Source: an uncultured Pelagibacteraceae bacterium
Lineage (GTDB): Bacteria; Pseudomonadota; Alphaproteobacteria; Pelagibacterales; Pelagibacteraceae
Assembly (NCBI GenBank): GCA_902561095.1
Contig: CACEOF010000002.1
Location: forward strand, 1-64,000
Length of the DNA: 64,000 bases
Direction of reading: 5' to 3'
The notes under the pieces were generated by a model. The model searched no databases and had not been told where the DNA came from. It saw nothing but the letters and a program-made list of their open reading frames with translations. Each line of letters starts with the position of its first letter. The stretch's first letter is position 1. The position numbers were made by a program, and so were the translations under genes. Shown here one piece after another: positions 47,365 to 56,274 of this stretch.

Positions 47365-49102
47365 GAAATATTTTTCAATTTTAATAATTTATTTATTATT
47401 AGCTACAAATACGTTCGGAGAAGATAAACCAGTAGATATCTGGAATATAGAAAAAAAAAAAACGGATATTGTTCTAGAAACCAATATTTCTGATCAAAAT
47501 CAAAACAATAGCACTGGAAGCAGCATTTATAACATGCAATCAAACAAGAAAATTAATCCAATTAAACTAGATCAAGATGTTACGTCAAAAGAGATTAAAA
47601 TTGTGGGATTATATGATCCAGCAGAATATGGACTAAGTATCGATATGTGGTCAAATTCTGACGGTTCTAAATTAAAAAGCCTTTTTGAAAACATTAATAA
47701 ATATAATCTTTCACAAGATGCTTCAGAAATAATGAATATTTCCATTTTAACCAATGCTTACTATCCAAATCAAAATATTAGTGAGCAAGAGTTTTTGAAA
47801 TTTAAATCTGATTGGTTAATTAAAGACTCTAACCTAGAAATAATTGAAGAATATTTGATAAAAAATCAGAATATTAACTTGCACCCTGAGCTAACTAGAT
47901 TTTTAGTAGACACTTATTTATCTGACTCAAACATAAAAAAATCGTGTGAAATTTTTTCTAATATTACTAAACCAATTGAGAATGAATATTTGTCCAAGTT
48001 CAATTTATATTGTTTAGTCAATTATGGTAAAAATGATGAGGCTCAATTAATTTTGGATTTGAAAAAAGAACTTGGTTTTCAAGATGATTACTATGAAAAT
48101 AAAATAAGTTACTTATTCGGATATGTAGAGGAAGCAGATAAAACAATTTCTGAAAACTCTATTTTGGATTTTCATTTAGCACATAGAACTGATCCTGAAT
48201 TTTCATTTGTGCCAAATGTGGATACTCCAAAATTTATTTGGCAATATTTATCTGCATCAAATCTTCTCTTTAATATCAGAGATTTAGAAATTACTGATAT
48301 AGAAAAAATTTCTATTATTGAAAAAGCAGTTCATGACAAAAATTATTCAGAAAAAGATTTATTTGAATTTTATAAAAAATTTCAATTTAATATTAGTCAA
48401 TTCTTAAACGCACAGGAGGCTTATAAATCCTTGCCACCTATAGAAGGGAGAGCGCTCTTATACCAACGAACACTTTTAACAGAGGAGCCAAATTTAAAAT
48501 TAGAGTTGATGAAAACATTAAAAGATGTCTTTAATAAGGATGAAATTGGCAATGCTTTTGATGAAGAATTAAAAAAATTTTTAGATCAAATTTCAGAAGA
48601 TGATGTACCTTCAAATTATACAACTTTTTATAATACCTATTCTAAAACTGAGAAAGTAAGAGATAAAAAAATTAAATTTAACAATAAAATTTTGCATCAA
48701 TCTAAATTAGTGAACTATTTTAATGGGGACTATGCTAAATCCCAAATCGAACAAGATCTTGAAAAATTTTTAAAGAAAATCAAAAAAGATAAAAAATATT
48801 TTTTATCCAAAAAAGATATTATTTTCTTAGAAGCATTGAAATCTGATGGGATAGAAATCTCAAAAAAATATGATAGCTTATATGAGATTAAAGAGTCAGA
48901 AATGCCTGCAGATATTCAGTTAATGATTGAAAACAATGAAATTGGCGCTGCATTGCTAAGAGTAATTGAAGTCATTGGTCCAGAAAAAATTGAGAATCTA
49001 GACGAAGATACAGTTTATTTTATTATCAATACACTCAATCAGCTAAATGTTGATTTGATTAGAAATAAACTTTTGTTAAAAGTTCTACCTTTAAAAGTAT
49101 AA
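47339..49102 (+). CDS. Exported helical protein of unknown function
   Basis: 587 residues. The N-terminus MKILKLLNKKYFSILIIYLLLATNTFG is a signal peptide with likely cleavage just before EDKPVD. The rest looks soluble and largely alpha-helical, with Asn/Lys/Glu-rich stretches and recurring short helices that suggest a solenoid of TPR-like kind, but I see no exact repeat. No catalytic motif is recognised. Periplasmic or surface location is inferred from the signal alone. Coupled to the 60-residue membrane gene upstream and followed 25 bp later by def. Confidence 0.7.
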   Translation: MKILKLLNKKYFSILIIYLLLATNTFGEDKPVDIWNIEKKKTDIVLETNISDQNQNNSTGSSIYNMQSNKKINPIKLDQDVTSKEIKIVGLYDPAEYGLSIDMWSNSDGSKLKSLFENINKYNLSQDASEIMNISILTNAYYPNQNISEQEFLKFKSDWLIKDSNLEIIEEYLIKNQNINLHPELTRFLVDTYLSDSNIKKSCEIFSNITKPIENEYLSKFNLYCLVNYGKNDEAQLILDLKKELGFQDDYYENKISYLFGYVEEADKTISENSILDFHLAHRTDPEFSFVPNVDTPKFIWQYLSASNLLFNIRDLEITDIEKISIIEKAVHDKNYSEKDLFEFYKKFQFNISQFLNAQEAYKSLPPIEGRALLYQRTLLTEEPNLKLELMKTLKDVFNKDEIGNAFDEELKKFLDQISEDDVPSNYTTFYNTYSKTEKVRDKKIKFNNKILHQSKLVNYFNGDYAKSQIEQDLEKFLKKIKKDKKYFLSKKDIIFLEALKSDGIEISKKYDSLYEIKESEMPADIQLMIENNEIGAALLRVIEVIGPEKIENLDEDTVYFIINTLNQLNVDLIRNKLLLKVLPLKV

Positions 49103-49127
49103 AATTTATAATAAAATAAATTAAAAC

Positions 49128-49646
49128 ATGGCTACAAGAACTATAATTACAGAACCTAATAAACTGCTGAGGCAAGTTTCAAAACCAGTAAGTAAAGTTG
49201 GAAAGGAAGAGCAGAAACTAATGAAAGACATGTTGGAGACTATGTATGCTGCCAACGGGATTGGTCTGGCCGCAATACAAATTGGGATACCAAAAAGAAT
49301 TATAGTCATGGATATTTGTAAGGAAGAAAATAAAAAAGAGCCAAGATATTTTGTAAATCCTGTAATTAAAAATAAAGACCCTTTAAAGGCAACTTATGAA
49401 GAAGGATGCCTTTCTGTTCCAAATCAATTTGCAGATGTAGATAGACCAAGCAAATGTGAAGTAGAATATTTAGATTATAATGGACAAAAACAATTACTAA
49501 AGGCTGAAGGTTTACTTGCTACATGCATTCAACATGAAATGGATCACCTAGAGGGCATATTATTTATTGATTATCTCTCAAAATTAAAAAGATCGATGAT
49601 AATTAAAAAATTATCAAAATTAAAATCAAGTACAGCCGAAGTTTAA
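49128..49646 (+). CDS. def: Peptide deformylase
   Basis: Removes the formyl group from nascent proteins. The three signature motifs are intact: GIGLAAIQIG near residue 41, EGCLSVP near residue 87 and QHEMDHLEGILFIDYL near residue 128 (metal ligands Cys, His, His and catalytic Glu). 172 residues, normal. Followed by fmt after three bases; def-fmt is a standard pair because they undo and make the same modification. Confidence 0.97.
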   Translation: MATRTIITEPNKLLRQVSKPVSKVGKEEQKLMKDMLETMYAANGIGLAAIQIGIPKRIIVMDICKEENKKEPRYFVNPVIKNKDPLKATYEEGCLSVPNQFADVDRPSKCEVEYLDYNGQKQLLKAEGLLATCIQHEMDHLEGILFIDYLSKLKRSMIIKKLSKLKSSTAEV

Positions 49647-49649
49647 TTC

Positions 49650-50573
49650 ATGGCTAAGAAAATTATTTTTATGGGTACACCCATGTTTGCTGTACCAATT
49701 TTAAAATCTCTTTATCAAAATGGATATCCTATGACATGCATTTATACTCAACCTCCACAAAAATCACATCGTGGACAAAAAATCAACAAATCTCCTATTC
49801 AAGGAATTTCTGAAACTTTAAATTTAGAGTACAGGGCACCATCAACTTTAAGAGAAAATAAAGAAGAATACGAATTTTTCAAATCACTAGATGCAGATCT
49901 AGCAATTGTTGTAGCCTATGGACAAATTATACCTAAAGAATTTTTAAGTTTAACAAAAAAAGGATTTATAAATATACATGCATCTATCTTACCTAATTGG
50001 AGAGGAGCGGCACCTATACAAAGAGCAATAATGAATTTAGATAAAGAAACTGGGGTCAGTATTATGAAAATAGAAGAAAAATTAGACACAGGTCCAGTTT
50101 GCAATACCTATAAGATCAATATGGAGAATAATCTTAATTCTACTGAAATTGCTGAAAAGTTATCTTTTATTGCTGCAGAAAAAATTTTAGATAATATTGA
50201 TGATATACTTGAAGATAAAGCAACTTTCGTTGCTCAAGATCATTCTAAAGCAACTTATGCTCCAAAAATTCAAAAGATAGAAGGTTTAATTGATTGGACG
50301 AGTAATGCAGAAAATATTATTGGGAAAATAAATGGTTTATATCCTGTCCCAGGTGCTTTTTTTATATCAAGTGGTGAGAGATATAAAATTTTAAAAGCAG
50401 AAATCAGCAATGGGATTGGAAATCCGGGACAGGTTCTTAATGATTATTTAGAAATTGCTTGTGGCGATAAGCAATCAATTAAGGTGACTGAGATACAAAG
50501 ACAAGGAAAAAGGCCACAAAATATTGGTGAATTTATGCTTGGTTCAAGAATTAGAAAAGGCCATCAGATATAA
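49650..50573 (+). CDS. fmt: Methionyl-tRNA formyltransferase
   Basis: Formylates initiator Met-tRNA using 10-formyl-THF. N-terminal motif FMGTPMFAVPILKSL, the catalytic region INIHASILPNWRGAAPIQRAI near residues 108-128 (Asn-His), then GVSIMKIEEKLDTGPV with the catalytic Asp, and a C-terminal OB-like tRNA-binding domain. 307 residues. The truA ATG directly follows its stop. Confidence 0.97.
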   Translation: MAKKIIFMGTPMFAVPILKSLYQNGYPMTCIYTQPPQKSHRGQKINKSPIQGISETLNLEYRAPSTLRENKEEYEFFKSLDADLAIVVAYGQIIPKEFLSLTKKGFINIHASILPNWRGAAPIQRAIMNLDKETGVSIMKIEEKLDTGPVCNTYKINMENNLNSTEIAEKLSFIAAEKILDNIDDILEDKATFVAQDHSKATYAPKIQKIEGLIDWTSNAENIIGKINGLYPVPGAFFISSGERYKILKAEISNGIGNPGQVLNDYLEIACGDKQSIKVTEIQRQGKRPQNIGEFMLGSRIRKGHQI

Positions 50574-51314
50574 ATGGCAAGGTATCAAGTTCTTATAGAA
50601 TATGTTGGAACAAGTTTTAGAGGCTGGCAGATACAAAAAAAAGGCTCTACTATTCAAGGATTAATTCAACAACACTTATCTAAACTTTTAAAAGAAAGAA
50701 TAATTTTAAATGGTTCTGGCAGAACAGATGCAGGTGTACATGCTAATGCTCAGTCAGCACACTTTGATTGTCAAAATAAAATTTTAGATCTAACTAAATT
50801 TTTAAAATCAATTAATCATTTTCTTAACAATAAGGGTATAGCAATTACTCAAATTAAAAAAAGAAGTGAAAAATTTCATTCACGATTTTCTGCTAAACAA
50901 AGAATTTATAAATATATAATTTTTAATCAAATAAGTGCCCCTGTAATTGAAAGCGGGAGAGGTTGGCATGTTAGGAAAAAATTAGATATCAATTCAATGA
51001 AAAAAGGGGCAAAAAAATTATTAGGAACAAATGATTATTCAACTTTTAGATCATCAAGTTGTAATGCTAAGAGTCCAATTAGAACTATCAAATCAATCAA
51101 AATAAAAGTATTAAAAAATAAAATTGAAATAGAATTTAATTCACAATCTTTTTTACAACAACAAGTAAGATCGATGGTAGGTTGTTTAAAATATTTGGGT
51201 GAAAAGAAATGGGATCTAAAAACTTTCGAGAAAGTATTTAAATCTAAAAAAAGAGTTTTGTGTGCTCCGCCAGCACCGCCTGAGGGGCTTTTTTTAAATA
51301 GAATTATTTATTAA
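50574..51314 (+). CDS. truA: tRNA pseudouridine(38-40) synthase
   Basis: Isomerises U38-U40 in the anticodon arm of many tRNAs. The catalytic Asp is in GSGRTDAGVHANAQSAHFD near residues 48-66; FSAKQRIYKYIIFN and SFLQQQVRSMVGCLKYLG are the other family motifs. 246 residues, normal. def-fmt-truA is contiguous. The stop shares four bases (TTAA) with the convergent SET gene. Confidence 0.96.
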   Translation: MARYQVLIEYVGTSFRGWQIQKKGSTIQGLIQQHLSKLLKERIILNGSGRTDAGVHANAQSAHFDCQNKILDLTKFLKSINHFLNNKGIAITQIKKRSEKFHSRFSAKQRIYKYIIFNQISAPVIESGRGWHVRKKLDINSMKKGAKKLLGTNDYSTFRSSSCNAKSPIRTIKSIKIKVLKNKIEIEFNSQSFLQQQVRSMVGCLKYLGEKKWDLKTFEKVFKSKKRVLCAPPAPPEGLFLNRIIY

Positions 51315-51784
51315 TTTTTTTTATTACTCATTGCAAATTTTTTATTTATTCTCCACCTAGACTCAGCTCTTACTATATAACCGCAACAGTTTCTAGATTT
51401 GCATTTACATGGGAATTGTTTGTAATTTTCATCATAACCGAATCCATAATCACAAGTAAATTCCTCACCCTTTTTAATGTCTCTTATTGCTTTAACCCAA
51501 ATTTTTAGTCCTTTACCATCATAATCACAATTATTTTCACATGAATGATTGATTAAACCTGCAGTATTCCAAGGAAAATCTCCATCAAGATCGTATCGTT
51601 TATTTATAGTAAATAAATAAATGGGCTTACCATTATCGTATTTGTCAGATTCCTCGGTTTGTTTTTTTGTGATTAATTTTCCAATGTAATCAATTATTTT
51701 AGTTCCAGCTTTAATATCTTTTGTTGCGTAAAGTCCTCTTCCTTTTTTATCTATACCTGACTTCTTAATTCTGTACAGTTTCAT
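51311..51784 (-). CDS. SET-domain protein lysine methyltransferase-like
   Basis: 157 residues covering a compact SET domain: GIDKKGRGLYATKDIKAGTKIIDY at the start, GLINHSCENNCDY (the NHS pseudoknot motif) near residue 78, GEEFTCDYGFGYDEN with the catalytic Tyr near residue 108, and a post-SET cysteine cluster PCKCKSRNCCGYI near residues 127-139 that would bind zinc. SET enzymes use SAM to methylate protein lysines; the target is unknown. Close homologues occur in many marine bacteria, so recent transfer is not implied. It lies next to the HDAC-family gene (32 bp) on the same strand. Confidence 0.88.
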   Translation of the reverse strand: MKLYRIKKSGIDKKGRGLYATKDIKAGTKIIDYIGKLITKKQTEESDKYDNGKPIYLFTINKRYDLDGDFPWNTAGLINHSCENNCDYDGKGLKIWVKAIRDIKKGEEFTCDYGFGYDENYKQFPCKCKSRNCCGYIVRAESRWRINKKFAMSNKKN

Positions 51785-51816
51785 TTAGGTTGTATTTAAA
51801 TAGTTATATTTAATTA

Positions 51817-52746
51817 TCAATTAAATTCTATGAGAGCATCAACATGTCTTTTAGAGCTTTCTTGCAAAGCTTTAAGATCATATCCACCCTCAAGTATTGA
51901 TACAACATTGCCGTTACAAAATGATTTTGAGATCTCCAATGTTCTTTTGGTAATTTTATAAAAATCCTCTGAGCTAAGCTGCAGTTGGGCCAAAGGATCA
52001 TTAATGTGTGCGTCAAAACCTGCAGAAAACAATAAGAATTCAGGCTTAAACTCTCTCACTTTATTTAAAACATTTTCATAGGCGTTCAAATATTTTTCTG
52101 TAGATGTTCCAGCTTCAAGGGGGATATTTAATACGTTATTAAAATCACCTTTTTCTTTTTCAGATCCAGACCCTGGATAGTAAGGGTATTGATGCGTAGA
52201 AATAAATAAAACTTTTTCGTTATCATAAAAAATGTCTTGAGTACCGTTTCCATGGTGAACATCAAAATCAATAATTGCGATTTTATTATATTTGTACTTT
52301 TCTATTAGGTAATTTGCACCAACAGCAACATTATTATAGATACAAAAACCCATTGCTTTCTCTTTTTCTGCATGGTGTCCTGGAGGTCTTACTGCACAAA
52401 ATGCGTTTTTAAACTCTTTTTTTTGTACTCCATCAATTGCAGTAATAATTGATCCTACAGCATCCTTGGAAGCATCTTTGCTACCGGGAGAAACTATGGT
52501 ATCTCCATCAAGAAAATTATATCCTTTTTTTGGAAAAGATTTACTGACTTGATCTATATAATTTGAGGTGTGAGTTTTAATTAAAAAAGAATTCTCAAAT
52601 TTATTTGGTTTTTTCCAAATTAGGTTTTTATTGTCTAATTTTTTAAAATTATCTATTACAGCAGTAACTCTATCGATTTTTTCAGGATGGCCATCACCAG
52701 TATTATGATTTTGATAAGTATCTGATGTGATTAATCCTGTTTTCAC
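51817..52746 (-). CDS. Histone-deacetylase-family (arginase fold) deacetylase
   Basis: 309 residues. Zinc-site and catalytic motifs: AVRPPGHHAEKEKAMGFCIYNN (His-His dyad) near residue 125, IDFDVHHGNGTQDIF (Asp, His ligands) near residue 160, SAGFDAHINDPL (third ligand Asp) near residue 247 and EGGYDL with the active-site Tyr near residue 288. All residues for activity are present. Substrates in bacteria range from acetylpolyamines to acetyl-lysine and acetoin-related compounds; it cannot be told which here. It overlaps dapE by four bases and so may simply ride in the dap operon. Confidence 0.9.
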   Translation of the reverse strand: MKTGLITSDTYQNHNTGDGHPEKIDRVTAVIDNFKKLDNKNLIWKKPNKFENSFLIKTHTSNYIDQVSKSFPKKGYNFLDGDTIVSPGSKDASKDAVGSIITAIDGVQKKEFKNAFCAVRPPGHHAEKEKAMGFCIYNNVAVGANYLIEKYKYNKIAIIDFDVHHGNGTQDIFYDNEKVLFISTHQYPYYPGSGSEKEKGDFNNVLNIPLEAGTSTEKYLNAYENVLNKVREFKPEFLLFSAGFDAHINDPLAQLQLSSEDFYKITKRTLEISKSFCNGNVVSILEGGYDLKALQESSKRHVDALIEFN

Positions 52747-53900
52747 TTTAAGTAATTTTTCAATATATTTGAATAAATTAAGGTCAATTTTTTTAGATCT
52801 GACAATGAAACCGCTTCATCTACTTTATGCATTGTTTTACCAACCAACCCAAATTCTAAACAAGGTGCAATTTTCCTTATAAACCTTGCATCTGAGGTTC
52901 CTCCTGTTGTTGAAAGTTTAGGTTTAATTTTTGTAATTTTCTTAATTACATTTTGTATCATAAAAGTTGTTTTATTAGGATTTGTTAAAAAAGCTTCTCC
53001 AGATACACTATATTCAATTTTATATTTAGACTTATTTTTAGCTGATATTTTTTTAATAATTTTGTTTATCTTCTTCCTAAGAGAGGTAGAGGAATGTTTA
53101 TTATTAAATCTTATATTAAATGTAGCTGTTGCAAACCCTGGAATTACGTTATCAGCGGTGTTATTAATATTTATTTTTGTTATTTCCAAGTTAGTTGGTT
53201 GAAAATCCTTAGTCCCTTGATCAAATTTGATATCTTTTAGTAATTTAAGAATTTGTACAAGCGCTGTTGAAGGATTATTTGCCCTATGTGGATAAGCTAC
53301 GTGACCTTGCACTCCAGTGATAGTTAATCTACCGTTCATACTTCCTCTTCGCCCAATTTTAATCATTTCACCCAATTTACTTGGATTAGTAGGCTCACCT
53401 ACTAAACAAAAATCGATTTTCTCTTTTCTTTTTTTTAAATATTCCACAACTTTTTTGGTCCCATTGATAGCAGCACCCTCTTCATCTCCAGTAATTAAAA
53501 GACTAATCGAGCCATTAAAACTAGAGTTATTTTTAATAAAATTACTAACTGCTGAAACAAAAGCTGCGATAGAGCTTTTCATATCATTTGCACCTCTTCC
53601 AATTAAATGTCCCTTTTTAATTGAAGGCTTAAATGGATTGACCGTCCAGTCCTTAAGGTTTCCAGCAGGTACTACATCTAAATGACCTGCATAACAAAAG
53701 TTAGGACTTTTATTACCAAGCCTTGCATAAAGATTTTTTACTGGTTTGCTATTTTTTTCCCTAAATTCAAGTAATTTAGTTTTAAAACCAAGTTTTTTTA
53801 GTTTTTTTTCTAAAAAACTCATTATTCCTGCATCAACTGGAGTTACCGTGGGAAATCTAATTAGCTCTTTAGCTAATTTCAGTTCATTCATTTTTTGCAT
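52743..53900 (-). CDS. dapE: Succinyl-diaminopimelate desuccinylase
   Basis: Hydrolyses N-succinyl-LL-diaminopimelate in lysine and cell-wall synthesis. M20 di-zinc ligands are visible: YAGHLDVVPAG (His), GANDMKSSIAAF (Asp), TGDEEGAAINGT (Glu-Glu), VGEPT and GLVGKTMHKVDEAV (His). 385 residues. A second in-frame ATG (MNELK) lies three codons in; either could be used. dapD is two bases upstream and the HDAC-family gene overlaps downstream. Confidence 0.95.
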   Translation of the reverse strand: MQKMNELKLAKELIRFPTVTPVDAGIMSFLEKKLKKLGFKTKLLEFREKNSKPVKNLYARLGNKSPNFCYAGHLDVVPAGNLKDWTVNPFKPSIKKGHLIGRGANDMKSSIAAFVSAVSNFIKNNSSFNGSISLLITGDEEGAAINGTKKVVEYLKKRKEKIDFCLVGEPTNPSKLGEMIKIGRRGSMNGRLTITGVQGHVAYPHRANNPSTALVQILKLLKDIKFDQGTKDFQPTNLEITKININNTADNVIPGFATATFNIRFNNKHSSTSLRKKINKIIKKISAKNKSKYKIEYSVSGEAFLTNPNKTTFMIQNVIKKITKIKPKLSTTGGTSDARFIRKIAPCLEFGLVGKTMHKVDEAVSLSDLKKLTLIYSNILKNYLK

Positions 53901-53902
53901 TT

Positions 53903-54730
53903 TTATTCTCTTAAAAGATCGTTTACGGATGTTTTTGATCTAGTTTTTTCATCAACCTGTTTAATAATTACTGCGCAATAAAGTGATGGCGCCGCAGCAT
54001 TATTTTTGTCTGGCAAAGAACCAGGCACAACAACTGAATAAGGTGGTATTTTTCCATAAGTAATTTCTCCAGTTTTTCTATCAACTATTTTTGTTGATTG
54101 ACCGATATACATACCCATACTTAAAACAGAACCTTCCCCAACTATTACGCCTTCGACAACCTCTGACATAGCACCAAGGAAAACATTGTCTTCAATTATT
54201 GTAGGTAATGCTTGAGCGGGCTCTAACACACCTCCAACACCCGAACCAGCTGAGATATGACAATTTTTTCCAATTTGACTACAACTTCCAGCTCTTGCAA
54301 AAGTATCAATCATAGTGCCTTCATCTATGTATGCGCCAATATTAACATAGCATGGCATTAATACTGCATTTTTACCAACGTATGATCCTTTTCTTACTGG
54401 TGAATTTGGAACCATTCTAAAACCGGCTTTTTCGTGATCTTCTTTTGTCCATCCTGCTGTTTTACCTTTTAAAAGATGAGCTTTGTCATACCAACTACTG
54501 TATGGACCATTTAAATTTTCCATTGGGTACATTCTAAAACTTAACATAATTGCTTTTTTAAGATATTGATGAGTTTTCCACTCACCATTTATTTTTTCAG
54601 CAACTCTGACTTTACCACTATCTAAATCATCTATAATTTGATTTACAATATTCTTTAAGTTTTCATCTGAACTTTGGGTTATCTGATCTCTTTTTTCCCA
54701 GGCCTCGTCGATAATATTTTCTATACTCAT
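53903..54730 (-). CDS. dapD: Tetrahydrodipicolinate N-succinyltransferase
   Basis: Succinylates tetrahydrodipicolinate, the step before the DapC transaminase in the succinyl branch of lysine synthesis. A left-handed beta-helix of hexapeptide repeats is seen in the second half (GSYVGKNAVLMPCYVNIGAYI, GKNCHISAGSGVGGVLEP). 275 residues, normal. Six bases or fewer separate it from the HAD gene upstream and dapE downstream. Confidence 0.97.
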   Translation of the reverse strand: MSIENIIDEAWEKRDQITQSSDENLKNIVNQIIDDLDSGKVRVAEKINGEWKTHQYLKKAIMLSFRMYPMENLNGPYSSWYDKAHLLKGKTAGWTKEDHEKAGFRMVPNSPVRKGSYVGKNAVLMPCYVNIGAYIDEGTMIDTFARAGSCSQIGKNCHISAGSGVGGVLEPAQALPTIIEDNVFLGAMSEVVEGVIVGEGSVLSMGMYIGQSTKIVDRKTGEITYGKIPPYSVVVPGSLPDKNNAAAPSLYCAVIIKQVDEKTRSKTSVNDLLRE

Positions 54731-54735
54731 AATTT

Positions 54736-55407
54736 CTATGTGTTTTTTAATAACCTTATTTCTTTTAAAAATAAAGAAAGATTTTCTATCTTATAGTCAA
54801 TGTATTCTTTATCGGACTCTTTTTTACCCCAGTATTCATTATTGATTAACCATGCAGTTATTGTTCCCCTTTTTTTTCCAATGGATAAATTTTTAGCAAT
54901 ATCTTCAATATAAAGTGTTTCTTTCGGATCTATTTTGAATTTTTCTATCATTAAATCAAAAGCTTTTGCTGCAGGTTTTGGATTATATTTGGCATCCACA
55001 ATGTCAAAAACATTCTCAAATTGATCGTCAATACCAAGTGATGTGGTTATATTATTCACATGTTCTTTACTTCCATTAGTAAAAACAAATTTTCTTAAAT
55101 TTATACTTTCAAGCTCTTTTCTTAAAGTTTTATCTTTTTCCAAGAAAGATAAATCAATATCATGGACATAATCTAAAAATTCTTTTGGAGGGATATTATG
55201 ATGAATCATTAAACCATTAAGACTGGTATCGTATTTATGAAAATAACTTCTCTGTAATTCTTTGGCCACTTTTAAATCTAAATTTAGCTTTTTAGAGATA
55301 TATTCAGTCATTTTTTTACTTACTTGACCAAAAACTGCATCTAGATCTTGATATAAAACTCCATCACAATCAAACAGTATATTTTTAATATTTTTTAATT
55401 TAATCAT
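54736..55407 (-). CDS. HAD-family pyrimidine 5'-nucleotidase-like phosphatase
   Basis: 223 residues. HAD motif I is LFDCDGVLYQD near residue 11 (Asp nucleophile and acid), motif II FTNGSKEH near residue 109, motif III Lys in NPKPAAKAF and motif IV YIEDIAKNLSIGKKRG near residue 167. It resembles the SDT1/YjjG-like pyrimidine nucleotidases that often sit in the dapD-argB neighbourhood of alphaproteobacteria. Four-base overlap with argB. Confidence 0.87.
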   Translation of the reverse strand: MIKLKNIKNILFDCDGVLYQDLDAVFGQVSKKMTEYISKKLNLDLKVAKELQRSYFHKYDTSLNGLMIHHNIPPKEFLDYVHDIDLSFLEKDKTLRKELESINLRKFVFTNGSKEHVNNITTSLGIDDQFENVFDIVDAKYNPKPAAKAFDLMIEKFKIDPKETLYIEDIAKNLSIGKKRGTITAWLINNEYWGKKESDKEYIDYKIENLSLFLKEIRLLKNT

Positions 55408-56252
55408 TTTCTAATTAACGTACCTGCACCTTTATCAGAGAATATTTCCCATAAACATGAATGTTTTTTTGTACCATTAATTATACCAACTGCAGTTACT
55501 CCATTATTTACAGCATCTAAACACGCATTAATTTTAGGTATCATACCTTCAGTTATAGTCTCATTTTTTATCATTTCTAAAATTTCAGAGGAAGATATTT
55601 CTTCTATAAGTTTTTTTTCTTTATCAAGCACACCATCAACGTTTGTCATTAATAATAATCTTCTGGCTTTTAAAGATTTAGCTATAGCCATAGCAGCTGT
55701 ATCACCATTAATATTATGGGTTTGATTATTTTCATCCAAGCCCAATGGCGAAACAATTGGAACTTTATTTTGTTTAAGAATTCTGAATATTGTATTGTTA
55801 TTAATTCCGTTAGGTATACCAACAAAGCCTAGCTCTTTAGCTTCAGGTATTACCCTTATAATGTTATTATTTTTAGAGTGTATTGAAACACCTTCAGAGC
55901 CCTTTTTGTTTAAATTTTCAACAATATCATCGTTAAAATCAATTAAAACAGACTCTACAATATTGATTATATTTTTATCAGTAACTCTTAAACCTCTAAC
56001 AAATTTTGATTGAATATTAGATTTCTCCAATTCTCTTTTAATTCTTGGTCCACCACCGTGAACAACTATTGTAGAAAGTCCCAATTTATTTAAAATATTT
56101 AGATCTGTTATAAAGTTATTAAATACATTTCTATCAATTAATACATTTCCTCCATATTTAATTACAATTAAATCATTTTTATATTTTTCAATATACTTAT
56201 TAACTTCACTTAAAGGTGGACCATCTTCAGGTAGTATATTTTTAAGATCCAT
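55404..56252 (-). CDS. argB: Acetylglutamate kinase
   Basis: Phosphorylates N-acetylglutamate in arginine synthesis. Motifs: VIKYGGNVLID near residue 31, TIVVHGGGPRIKREL near residue 62, NINGDTAAMAIA near residue 180 and LLMTNVDGVLD; the C-terminal part GMIPKINACLDAV. The N-terminal stretch before KYGGN is short, but the protein of 282 residues is of the arginine-sensitive length class. It is followed by the HAD gene (ATGA overlap) and lies 22 bp after yidC; the GTPase engB that often sits between is missing. Confidence 0.95.
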   Translation of the reverse strand: MDLKNILPEDGPPLSEVNKYIEKYKNDLIVIKYGGNVLIDRNVFNNFITDLNILNKLGLSTIVVHGGGPRIKRELEKSNIQSKFVRGLRVTDKNIINIVESVLIDFNDDIVENLNKKGSEGVSIHSKNNNIIRVIPEAKELGFVGIPNGINNNTIFRILKQNKVPIVSPLGLDENNQTHNINGDTAAMAIAKSLKARRLLLMTNVDGVLDKEKKLIEEISSSEILEMIKNETITEGMIPKINACLDAVNNGVTAVGIINGTKKHSCLWEIFSDKGAGTLIRK

Positions 56253-56274
56253 GTGTTGTGAACTATTAAAATTA

